Source: Acidobacteriota bacterium
GTDB lineage: Bacteria; Acidobacteriota; Vicinamibacteria; Vicinamibacterales; UBA8438
Assembly: GCA_011523485.1 (NCBI GenBank)
Contig: WTGR01000325.1
Span: 1-6,486, forward strand
DNA: 6,486 nt
Reading direction: 5' to 3'
A model generated the notes under the pieces. It saw only the letters and a program-made list of their open reading frames with translations, was not told where the DNA came from and searched no databases. The position numbers were made by a program, and so were the translations under genes. Positions 1-5,384 of the stretch are shown piece by piece. Numbering within the stretch: the stretch's first letter is position 1; each line of letters starts with the position of its first letter.

Positions 1-72
1 CTTGCGCTCAAGCTCTTCGGACAGCTCGCCGAAGAGCCTCGTGATGCGGCTGCGATCCAGGGACCCAGACAT
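1..72 (-). CDS. N-terminus of a putative DUF6036-type nucleotidyltransferase (runs off the left edge)
   Basis: Only the first 24 codons are inside the window. They begin MSGSLDRSRITRLFGELSEE and end LERK, open to the edge. From memory of the family, this opening (a short leader, then an amphipathic helix with the pattern LFxELSxEL) is how DUF6036-type nucleotidyltransferase-fold proteins start, just before their GGxA catalytic motif, which here would lie outside the window. The gene directly upstream (8-448) is the kind of protein normally paired with it, which supports the call. The start ATG at 72-70 lies inside the end of that gene, a 65-nt overlap in another frame, so translation is probably coupled. 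The product would be a putative toxin-like nucleotidyltransferase. No catalytic residue is visible, so the call rests on context and a short N-terminal match. Confidence 0.55.
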   Translation of the reverse strand, partial: MSGSLDRSRITRLFGELSEELERK

Positions 73-448
73 GCCGTTCCCCCCCTCGTGCGTCGAGGCT
101 GGTCGGATCGGCGAGGGCGCCGTGCCGGATGAACGCCGCCGGCGCGTAGGCCGTCGTCTGCATCATCATCGCCCGCCCCGAGCTGAAGACGTGCGGCACG
201 CTCCGGAACCGTTCCTGTTCCTGACTCCACGCCGGCGCCGTCAGGCCGTGCAGCTCGCGCACGTGCTCGACGGTCGCCGCCAGAAGCTGGTCCCACGGCG
301 TGCCGGTCAGCGGAGGCCGTTCGCGCAGCAGGGCGTTGCGCTCTGCGTCGGACAGGTCCATCAGGGAGCGCGGCAGCTCGTGCAGGTACAGCCGCAACAG
401 TTCGCCCTCGGTCCATCCCTCCACGACGGCCTGGGCGTAATCGCGCAT
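8..448 (-). CDS. Conserved hypothetical protein, likely partner of the nucleotidyltransferase
   Basis: A 146-residue soluble protein with no membrane segment or signal peptide. The start MRDYAQAVVEGWTEGELLRL, the motif LYLHELPRSLMDL (about residues 20-33) and the late motif APAAFIRHGALADP (about 102-115) followed by LDARGGERH are typical of a conserved uncharacterised family that I recall being encoded immediately upstream of DUF6036-type nucleotidyltransferases. By that position it is a candidate antitoxin or regulator, but no biochemical role is established by the sequence. A GGGGA sequence about 9 nt upstream of the ATG can serve as a weak ribosome binding site. The last 21 codons or so overlap the next gene, so the final PGSQPHHEAL... 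tail is under double coding constraint. A weak TAGAAT box lies upstream on this strand at 492-497, without a good -35. Confidence 0.83.
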   Translation of the reverse strand: MRDYAQAVVEGWTEGELLRLYLHELPRSLMDLSDAERNALLRERPPLTGTPWDQLLAATVEHVRELHGLTAPAWSQEQERFRSVPHVFSSGRAMMMQTTAYAPAAFIRHGALADPTSLDARGGERHVWVPGSQPHHEALRRAVRRA

Positions 449-616
449 CCGGGCGCGTCCCCGACGGCGCGGCTACTGCGTCATTGCCGCCATTCTATGC
501 GACATGCTTGCCCGCCCGAGCGGGGTCTTCCGACGCGTCGATCGGTCCCGATGTGGTACACCTTCAGGGTCCGCTGACCGCCCCGTTCACGGTAGAACCC
601 TCGACTCCTCGCGCGC

Positions 617-649
617 TACCAGGCGAGTCCGATACCTCGCTGGTATGAT
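617..649 (+). promoter_or_regulatory. Putative operator-promoter of the AbiEii-type module
   Basis: An imperfect inverted repeat, TACCAGGCGAG (617-627) and CTCGCTGGTA (636-645), with one unpaired base and an 8-nt spacer, runs directly into a TATGAT box (644-649). The box lies about 46 nt upstream of the ATG at 695, which also has GGAAA (682-686) as ribosome binding site. No good -35 is seen at 16-18 nt, and the repeat covers that place. I infer an operator bound by one of the module's own proteins or another repressor. The rest of the 449-694 gap between the divergent modules shows nothing else I can support. Confidence 0.35.
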
Positions 650-694
650 GACATGACATCGTGCTTTCTCGGCATCTGAGCGGAAAGCAAACAG

Positions 695-1072
695 ATGGAC
701 ACGCGACGGGCAGAGCAGGTTCGTACCGCGAAACGGCGGCAGCGGCAACGCGACCGCATCGACGGCTGGAGGCTGTATCAGCTCAAGCTGCCCGCCGACC
801 TCTGCGAGCGCCTCAAGGCCGGCATGCGGGAGGCCGCGTTCGTCGACAGGCTGCACGCCTTCCTGCGGCGCGAGTTGCTGCTCGTGGACGACTATCCGGC
901 TCTCAAGCTGCTGTGCTGGAACCGCCGCATACGGTACATCACCCGCCGCGACGCATTCGCGCTCTACGAACGCAACTGGCGCTTCGTCGACCCTGCCGGC
1001 GCCCCCAAGCGGGAACGCATGCTGATCGACGACCTGGCGCGGGAATTCGGCAACGGGCTGATCAATGGCTGA
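695..1072 (+). CDS. Basic 125-residue protein, putative antitoxin partner of the AbiEii-type toxin
   Basis: The first 25 residues are strongly basic (MDTRRAEQVRTAKRRQRQRD...), followed by YQLKLPADLCERLKAGM (about 28-44), a patch that resembles the strand-helix opening of a ribbon-helix-helix-like DNA-binding domain. The second half holds KLLCWNRRIRYITRRDAFALYERNWRFV (about 71-98), a conserved aromatic and arginine-rich block. It ends GNGLING. The stop overlaps the start of the next gene by 8 nt (ATGGCTGA), a strong sign of translational coupling and of a two-gene operon. The position upstream of an AbiEii-family nucleotidyltransferase suggests an antitoxin role, yet at 125 residues and without a recognisable winged-helix domain it is not the classical AbiEi antitoxin of about 200 residues. 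Start chosen from the GGAAA 8 nt upstream. The family looks conserved, but the function is inferred. Confidence 0.83.
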   Translation: MDTRRAEQVRTAKRRQRQRDRIDGWRLYQLKLPADLCERLKAGMREAAFVDRLHAFLRRELLLVDDYPALKLLCWNRRIRYITRRDAFALYERNWRFVDPAGAPKRERMLIDDLAREFGNGLING

Positions 1073-1820
1073 GCGCGGGGCGGCCGGCGAATCCGGCGCA
1101 CCGCCGCCCGGCGCGGTCGGCGCAACCGCGTTCCGCCGTCCGTGGCATCGGCTCGTCGCCCGGGTGCTCGCCTCCCTGAACCGGACGTTGCTCGCTTCCG
1201 CCCACTGCTACTTCGGCGGCGGCACCCGGATCGTGATGGAGCTGGACGAGTTTCGCGAATCCGTCGACGTCGACTTCCTCTGCTCGGACCGCTCGGGCTA
1301 TCGGCTGCTGCGAAACACCGTCACCGCACGCTCGCTCGGCGAGCTCTTCACCGGCGACCACGACCTGATCCGGGACGTCCGCCGCGACATGTACGGCATC
1401 CGGACATTCCTCCGCGTGGACGGCGAACCGGTGAAGTTCGAGATCGTTTTCGAAGGACGCCTGTCTCTGACCGGCGCCGCCCCCGGGCTGTTCCCGGTGG
1501 ACGCACTCGACCAGACCTCCTGCATCGCGGAGAAGCTGCTCGCGCACGCCGACCGGGGGCTGGACGCCTCCACGCACGCCCGCGATCTCGTGGACCTCGC
1601 CTTCATGGCCGCGAGCTGGCCGGGTGAATCCTGGGGTCCCGCGATGGAGGCTGCCGAATCGGCGTACGGCGCCGTGGTGGTGCGGGAGCTCGACGCCGGC
1701 CTCTCACGATTCGGGGATCGGACCCGCCGCCGGCGCTGCGTTGAGGCGCTCGGCATCATGGACAAGCGCACGCTGGCACGCGGACTGCGTGTTCTGAAGA
1801 GGCGCCTGACGGCGCCATGA
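1065..1820 (+). CDS. AbiEii/AbiGii-family nucleotidyltransferase toxin
   Basis: A 251-residue protein with all four conserved motifs of the AbiEii/AbiGii (DUF1814-type) nucleotidyltransferases. The fold opens with CYFGGGTRIVMEL, where GGGT is residues 51-54. The metal-binding pair follows in ESVDVDFL (D68 and D70). Motif III is EKLLAHADR (K157, R164) and motif IV is ARDLVDLAFM (R173, D174, D177). Family members studied elsewhere act as type IV-like abortive-infection toxins that transfer nucleotides to RNA, tRNA acceptor ends in the characterised MenT relatives; the substrate here is unknown. The length is a little under the usual 270-310 and the first 28 residues are low-complexity. The gene overlaps the preceding 125-residue gene by 8 nt. 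All catalytic residues are present, so it appears intact. Its end contains a GGCGCC-TGAC-GGCGCC hairpin (1801-1816). Confidence 0.92.
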   Translation: MAERGAAGESGAPPPGAVGATAFRRPWHRLVARVLASLNRTLLASAHCYFGGGTRIVMELDEFRESVDVDFLCSDRSGYRLLRNTVTARSLGELFTGDHDLIRDVRRDMYGIRTFLRVDGEPVKFEIVFEGRLSLTGAAPGLFPVDALDQTSCIAEKLLAHADRGLDASTHARDLVDLAFMAASWPGESWGPAMEAAESAYGAVVVRELDAGLSRFGDRTRRRRCVEALGIMDKRTLARGLRVLKRRLTAP

Positions 1821-1823
1821 CCC

Positions 1824-1853
1824 GGCCCCGCGACGTCTTGTACCGTCGGGGCC
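1824..1853. terminator. Possible bidirectional terminator between convergent genes
   Basis: GGCCCCGCGAC (1824-1834) pairs with GTCGGGGCC (1845-1853) around a 10-nt loop, with a 2-nt bulge on the left arm. It lies in the 43-nt space between the convergent AbiEii-type toxin gene and the zinc/KOW-like gene. There is no T-tract on either side, so intrinsic termination is uncertain. Confidence 0.3.
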
Positions 1854-1863
1854 CGGCCCGATC

Positions 1864-2277
1864 TCATCGACTGCCACGCGCGACGAGAACGGGCTCGACC
1901 TCGGCGAGCTTCACGCGAATCGGTCCCCCGCCGTGTCCCGGATCGCCGTCGATGCGGACGTTGACCACCTGCTGCCGGTCGTCGGCCGACGTCACGGTGC
2001 CCGTCTGGCCCTCCAGAGCAGACGGAAAGACGATTCGCACCCGAACGCCGGCGTGCACGCCGGAATCGTCGGGACGCGATGACGCTGCTTCCTCGCTGGC
2101 GGCCCGACACGTCGGGCACGTGGCCCCCAACGCCGACACGGCGCACATGAGGCCGACGGTCTCACCGGGTGGGGGCCGGAGACGCTGGCCGCACAGCGTC
2201 CATCCCTCCCACTCCGGGTCCTCCAGGTGGACCTCGGACATCGCCAAAGAACGCTGGTCTGCTGGTTTGCTGAACAT
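1864..2277 (-). CDS. Small protein with an N-terminal zinc-knuckle-like motif and a KOW/SH3-like C-terminus
   Basis: A 137-residue protein that I do not recognise as a named family. Residues 17-57 read as a possible zinc site: H17, then TLCG with C29, then C54-x2-C57 in TCPTC, the H...TLCG...CxxC arrangement found in many small bacterial and phage zinc-binding proteins; C45 may contribute. A polar linker (60-75) leads to a beta-rich tail, VRVRIVFPSALEGQTGTVTS... to VRVKLAEVEPV (about 79-130), with the G-x-x-G-x-V pattern of KOW/SH3-like nucleic-acid or ribosome-binding barrels. The open frame extends upstream to a GTG at 2307, but I chose the ATG at 2277 because GAGGA sits 5 nt before it. A later ATG at 2241 lacks a good ribosome binding site. 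The gene converges on the AbiEii-type gene and follows the cupin gene on the same strand, with a 176-nt gap. Confidence 0.7.
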   Translation of the reverse strand: MFSKPADQRSLAMSEVHLEDPEWEGWTLCGQRLRPPPGETVGLMCAVSALGATCPTCRAASEEAASSRPDDSGVHAGVRVRIVFPSALEGQTGTVTSADDRQQVVNVRIDGDPGHGGGPIRVKLAEVEPVLVARGSR

Positions 2278-2371
2278 CTCGTTCCTCGATCCGTCTTCGA
2301 GTGGCACCCGGCCGCTGGGTATCCGGGGACGTCCACTCCTGGAGTACGGCCCTCGAAGGCGCGCAACGAGT

Positions 2372-2403
2372 CTCTTCGCGGCGCATGCGCCGCGCGAGAA
2401 GAG
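2372..2403. repeat. Long palindrome/hairpin between the cupin and zinc/KOW genes
   Basis: An 18-bp perfect palindrome, CGCGGCGCATGCGCCGCG (2377-2394), is flanked by complementary CTCTT (2372-2376) and AAGAG (2399-2403), separated from the core by a 4-nt bulge on one side. It lies about 50 nt downstream of the cupin stop and about 95 nt upstream of the zinc/KOW-like start. It could end cupin transcription or regulate the next gene. No T-run follows on the minus strand. A smaller palindrome, ACTCC-T-GGAGT (2335-2345), lies between it and the next gene. Confidence 0.5.
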
Positions 2404-2453
2404 CGCGGCACTCGACGAGCACGAGACGACCTGCGACCTGACGGACCTCGTCG

Positions 2454-2900
2454 CTACTGACCCCGGTAGTCCTCCTCGCTCACGGGACCGAACCAGGAGG
2501 TCGGTCCGCCGTCGCCGCCGCCGAGGACGGTGAGCTGCACGACATGCTCGTCGGGCGACGCGCCGTGCCAGTGCTCGACGCCCGCCGGGGCGAAGACCGG
2601 CCGCCCGCCGGGCACCATCTCGATGATCTCCCCGCCGCGCTCCTGCGTGCGGCCCCGGCCCTCCTCGGCAGCCAGGATCTGCCAGCCGGCATGGGCGTGC
2701 CAGTTCGAGCGGACGCCGGCCTCGAAGCGCAGCCGAAGGGCTCGCATGTCGGACGAGTCCGGCCGGCTCGGCTCGCCGCCGACGAAGTTGCTCTGGGAAG
2801 CCGCGGTCGTCGATGGCTGGCCGAACGCGAAGATCGCGAACACGCCAGCCGCCATGACGGCAAGCAGGACGCTCAACCGGGTCTGAGCCTGTCGCTTCAT
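2454..2900 (-). CDS. Exported single-domain cupin protein
   Basis: A 148-residue protein with an N-terminal signal sequence: basic MKRQAQTR, hydrophobic core about residues 9-27, probable cleavage near TTAAS (31-35). It has no lipobox cysteine. The cupin fold follows. Motif 1 is NWHAHAGWQIL with H68 and H70, and Q74 where the classical motif has Glu. Motif 2 is PAGVEHWHGA (P105 to A114) with H110 as third histidine and H112 next to it. The C-terminus, VVQLTVLGGGDGGPTSWFGPV, is typical of the small cupins often annotated near carboxymuconolactone decarboxylase-like proteins. The metal ligands are present, so a metal-dependent periplasmic enzyme or binding protein is likely, but the substrate cannot be read from sequence. 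GGGAG about 9 nt upstream supports the ATG at 2900. The gene stands alone behind its own promoter and operator-like repeat, which suggests regulated expression. Confidence 0.9.
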   Translation of the reverse strand: MKRQAQTRLSVLLAVMAAGVFAIFAFGQPSTTAASQSNFVGGEPSRPDSSDMRALRLRFEAGVRSNWHAHAGWQILAAEEGRGRTQERGGEIIEMVPGGRPVFAPAGVEHWHGASPDEHVVQLTVLGGGDGGPTSWFGPVSEEDYRGQ

Positions 2901-2917
2901 GATGACTCTCCCTTCTT

Positions 2918-2957
2918 CGCCTACCCTGTGATCAGGGTAGGCGTACTCCTCACTATA
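2918..2957 (-). promoter_or_regulatory. Promoter -10 and perfect inverted-repeat operator of the cupin gene
   Basis: On the minus strand a TATAGT box (2952-2957) is followed at once by a perfect inverted repeat with 11-bp arms, CGCCTACCCTG and CAGGGTAGGCG (2918-2928 and 2933-2943), around a 4-nt spacer. The predicted transcription start falls at about 2946, so the repeat covers roughly +3 to +28 and ends 17 nt before the cupin ATG. This is a typical place for a roadblock repressor operator; it would also form a strong hairpin in the leader RNA. I see no clear -35 at normal spacing. Confidence 0.45.
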
Positions 2958-3017
2958 CTCGCGCAGGCAAGGCTTCGGCGGTAGACGCGACCCGAACAGC
3001 GGTGGGAGTCGGCTGGT

Positions 3018-3245
3018 TCAATCGTTCGCCGGGTTGGGTGTCGGCAGGTGCAGCCGTTCCAAGGTGGCGAGGCGCTGATCGACTTTCCCGAACTCGATCT
3101 CGACGCCTCGGAGTCCCGCATCAATGTTCCGGATGTCGGTCTCGATGCGATCCAGACGCGCGTTCGTCTCGGCTCCTTGAGACCAGAGCAGACCGCCCAC
3201 CAGTAGCACGGCGCCAATGATCCACTGCGCGTCCAGACTTGGCAT
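3018..3245 (-). CDS. Small membrane-anchored coiled-coil protein
   Basis: A 75-residue protein of unknown function. Residues 7-21 (QWIIGAVLLVGGLLW) form one transmembrane helix. Residues 28-65 form a heptad-patterned coiled coil (NARLDRIETDIRNIDAGL... to RLATLERL), followed by a short proline-rich end. This one-helix plus coiled-coil layout is common among small uncharacterised membrane proteins that oligomerise through the coil. The reading frame is open upstream to 3350, but the extra 35 residues are proline/glycine-rich and look like non-coding translation, so I start at the ATG at 3245 just before the membrane helix. The ribosome binding site is weak (TAGG about 12 nt upstream). The next gene on this strand is the cupin, 117 nt away and with its own promoter, so the two are probably separate units. 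Confidence 0.7.
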   Translation of the reverse strand: MPSLDAQWIIGAVLLVGGLLWSQGAETNARLDRIETDIRNIDAGLRGVEIEFGKVDQRLATLERLHLPTPNPAND

Positions 3246-3802
3246 CGGTAACAGCCTACCACGTACGCCCGGCCCCGTCGCACCGGGCAGCGATGCGCCT
3301 GGCAGGCCCGCTCGGATGGCGTGGGGATGAACGGGTGGAAACGAAGACACTACACCTCGAATGACTGCGAATAATGCATTTCCGGTGCATGTGGTGGTGC
3401 CGAGGGTGGGGATCGAAGTAGGCCCGCAACCCTTTTTTTATCAGCGAGTTACGCTTTCACGGCCTTCGGTTTCCCCACACGCCCTCCCACATCGAGTCTT
3501 CGGCCGCGCGTGTCCCCTGTGACGCCCAGATCGTACGCGTTCGGTTCTGCCGGTATCCGGCGTCGCGGCAGTCGGGCAAGCACCGTCGAACCGCGAGCCG
3601 ATCTGGTCCGGGCGCCCTCCCTGCACAGGGACATCGACCGATCTGGCCGTCGACAACGCCACCGTCCGGTTGGCCCGCTCTCATGTCCATACCGGGTTCA
3701 CCGAACGGTTACTTCAGATCCTGTGACGCGACGCTCCGACGCTCGCCACCGACCGAACTTCCCCGCCTGGCCCGGATGGCGAACCCGCTCCCGCTGCGTC
3801 GG
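3246..3802. other. Gene-poor stretch carrying a tRNA 3'-end fragment
   Basis: No frame here shows recognisable protein features; the short overlapping open frames are arginine/proline-rich in the way of GC-rich noise. The supported contents are the 23-nt tRNA-like block (3395-3417), a small ATGCA...TGCAT inverted repeat (3374-3390), and a 7-T tract (3433-3439). One minus-strand frame ends GRVGKPKAVKA at a TAA (3451-3449), 31 nt from the tRNA-like block. It could be the tail of a lost gene such as an integrase, but it has no motif that would prove it. Confidence 0.5.
3395..3417 (-). repeat. tRNA 3'-end fragment, probable attachment-site (att) copy
   Basis: Read on the minus strand, the block has exactly the order and lengths of a tRNA 3' end: T-loop TTCGATC (7), T-stem 3' half CCCAC (5), acceptor 3' half CCTCGGC (7), discriminator A, and CCA. 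The matching 5' acceptor would be GCCGAGG, as in many tRNA-Leu genes. The sequence just before the T-loop is CCTAC, which cannot pair with CCCAC, and no D-arm or anticodon arm is found upstream, so this is not a full tRNA. Duplicated tRNA 3' ends of this size are the classic far boundary of elements inserted by tyrosine recombinases. By orientation the element would lie at higher coordinates (3418 onward). Confidence 0.5.
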
Positions 3803-4511
3803 TCAGCGTGTAGCCCGTAACCTGGCCCGTGCGCGAAGCCGCGCCTCGACCGCTGCATACAGCCGGGACGTACGAAGTCGAAGCTCTTGGCCCACCCGAT
3901 CGTTCAGAACGACGGCGAGGGCATATGGCTCGCGTTCGAGCGACAGATTCGTTCCCCAGGCGGGGTCGTTGCGCGTCACCACGACGAACCACGAGCCGTC
4001 GCGCCGCGACACCGACGCCGTCTCGAACGTCCATGTGGATGCCTGAACCGTGCCCTTGGAGCGGATCGCTTTCCGACAACCCGCGGCCGGAGGCATACTC
4101 CGGAATCCTCGTCGCGTCGCCCCGGTCGACGTCCGCATTGAACCAGTTGGCGACTTCGTCGCCGAGGGACTTCTGTCGATGTCGCGCGACTTCGCGACGG
4201 CGCGGCCGTTTGCGGAAGTCTCGGGAACGAGTTTCGCTGCACCGCGCGTGGCCAACGCGCCGCTCCAGCGACAAGAGCTCAGCGTCCACGACGGGTTCCC
4301 GATCGGAAAACCCGTCGCGCTTCAGTGCCCAGCCCATCCGATCGTCGGGGGTCCAGCGATCGACGTCCTGCAACGCGTACAGCACCTGCCTGTACGAAAC
4401 ATGCTCACCGGTTACAAGGCTCGTGAGTCTGGCTTCGAACGCTGCGAACTGCTCATCACTGGCGAACGCCAGAAGCAGCGTATCTTCCTCCTGGCTGACC
4501 ACCTGGACGTT
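3803..4511 (-). pseudogene. Remnant of a subtilisin-like (S8) protease lacking its catalytic core
   Basis: Two pieces of a protease of the type encoded beside AAA+ ATPases are present. The N-terminal piece (4511 to about 4260) reads NVQVVSQEEDTLLLAFASDE, then YALQDVDRWTPDDRMGWALK and DGFSDREPVVDAELLSLERR, the accessory region that in full-length relatives precedes the catalytic domain. The C-terminal piece (about 4056 to 3803, another frame) reads GTVQASTWTF, SWFVVVTRNDPAWG, EPYALAVVLND and ends LYAAVEARLRARARLRATR, the usual beta-rich tail. Between them are only about 200 nt, with DEVANWF as a possible remnant. No Asp (DTG), His (HGT) or Ser (GTSMA) motif of subtilases occurs in any frame. 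Full-length relatives are about 700-900 residues; only some 170 recognisable residues remain. A one-base shift near 4057 separates SESDPL from KGTVQ. The beginning, about 80-100 residues, is also lost at the junction with the ATPase fragment. No function is expected. Confidence 0.72.
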
Positions 4512-4522
4512 GCCGGCGGCTG

Positions 4523-4779
4523 ACTGCCCGCCGGACGACGCGCTCGACGTCTGCATGCGTGGCGCCCGCGAACCAGTCGCGTTCCACTACCTCCTTGATG
4601 TCGAAGTCGTACCGAACGCCCCGAAGCTTCACGGAGAGCAGCCGGCGGACCTGCGCAGCCGTCGGCGGCCGCAGGAACAGCACTTCCTCGAAGCGACGCC
4701 AGACCGCGCTGTCGAGCATCCCGTCGTGATTCGTAGCCGCGACGAGGATGCTGCGACCACCATAGGCATCCAGCATCTG
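4523..4779 (-). pseudogene. C-terminal fragment of an AAA+ ATPase
   Basis: About 85 residues from the second half of an AAA+ module. The fragment starts QMLDAYGGRSILVAATNHDG with the sensor-1 strand and its Asn in AATNH. It continues MLDSAVWRRFEEVLFL, where RRF is the expected arginine-finger position, then PPTAAQVRRLLSVKLRGV and the helical lid up to THADVERVVRRAV. Walker A and Walker B, normally 60-120 residues earlier, are absent because the sequence upstream belongs to a different gene in another frame. The C-terminus is cut as well: after VVRRAV the frame runs into protease sequence in a different frame. ATPases of this kind are commonly encoded immediately upstream of S8 proteases, the order seen here, so the two fragments probably derive from one ATPase-protease pair. 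Without a P-loop it cannot hydrolyse ATP. Confidence 0.78.
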
Positions 4780-4786
4780 GTGATGG

Positions 4787-5374
4787 GCCGGTATCGTCGA
4801 GGAGCGCCTCGAAACCGCGCGCTACCGAACGATAGTAGGCGGCATAGTCCGCGACCCGGAACGAGAGCTTCTCGCGCATGACCCCGCCGAGCACGAGGTG
4901 CATTTCCGCGGGCGCCTGCCCCTGCACGGCCTCGAGCAGCTCCGAATACATGGCGAGCTGGAGCACTGCCGATGCCTTCGCGTGTCGCGCGAGCTTCGTA
5001 TCCCAGACCTCGTAGCGCCACGGACCGAGGTCGCTCGGCTGCTCCATCCGCCGCAGGAAGTCCGCGTAGCCAAGACAACGCCCTTCGAAGAGCACGGCCT
5101 GGTAGATCACGTCCGCGCCCTCGCGCATCGCCGCGATCGTGGCCTCGCGTCCGCGCATGAGCCGCTCCGCCCGCGGCAACGTCTCGTCGCGCGGAATCTC
5201 GACGACGCGCAGGCCGTCTCTGTTCAGCTCCTCGAGGAAGCGTTGCTCGTGCTCGAGCCCGCGCTGCGCGATCCGGTCCAGTACGGGGTCCGCGCGCATC
5301 GGTCGCTGCAGATGCCCGTCGACTGCGGCTCGTTCCAGATGTGCAAGGTGTCGGCACTCCAGCGCTCCGACAAT
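4787..5374 (-). pseudogene. N-terminal nuclease part of a TM0106-type RecB-like nuclease/helicase
   Basis: About 196 residues of one open frame match the front of TM0106-family RecB-like nucleases. The fragment begins IVGALECRHLAHLERAAVDG, followed by RPMRADPVLDRIAQRG and HEQRFLEEL, then GADVIYQAVLFEGRCLGYAD, YEVWDTKLARHAKASAVLQL, AMYSELL and MHLVLGGVMREKLSFRVADY. The nuclease motifs of the RecB/PD-(D/E)XK fold are intact: GYAD, then D-T-K in VWDTK, then Q-x3-Y in QLAMY. Full relatives exceed 1000 residues because a superfamily-1 helicase follows; here the match stops at RGFEALLDDTG, where AAA+ ATPase sequence begins in another frame. The first residues of the family are also lost at the junction with the methyltransferase piece. 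No proper start codon or ribosome binding site is evident, though an internal Met (MRADPVLD) exists. Probably inactive, but the complete nuclease motif set makes residual activity conceivable. Confidence 0.78.
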
Positions 5375-5384
5375 GCAGCGGCGT

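Noticed and set aside
2..577. A 191-residue plus-strand frame at the left end
   Set aside because: It is antisense to the conserved 146-residue gene, with Arg-rich noise composition.
1298..2146. A 282-residue minus-strand frame across the toxin gene end
   Set aside because: It lies antisense to the well-supported AbiEii-type gene and has noise-like Arg/Ser/Pro composition.
1817..2533. A 238-residue plus-strand frame opposite the zinc/KOW gene
   Set aside because: Low-complexity Arg/Pro/Ser composition with no motif; the minus-strand frame has motifs and a good ribosome binding site.
3431..3439. T-run as an intrinsic terminator
   Set aside because: No GC-rich hairpin precedes it on the plus strand, and no supported plus-strand gene ends nearby.
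3395..3490. A complete tRNA gene ending in CCA
   Set aside because: The 5' T-stem half (CCTAC) does not pair with CCCAC, and no anticodon or D-arm can be folded upstream; only the 3' end is tRNA-like.
3714..4556. A 280-residue minus-strand open frame read as one protein
   Set aside because: Only about residues 16-99 look like protein (protease N-terminal region); the rest is arginine-rich out-of-frame translation over the protease tail, which lies in another frame.
3829..4881. A 350-residue plus-strand frame across the scar
   Set aside because: It is antisense to recognisable protease, ATPase and nuclease sequence, with no domain of its own.
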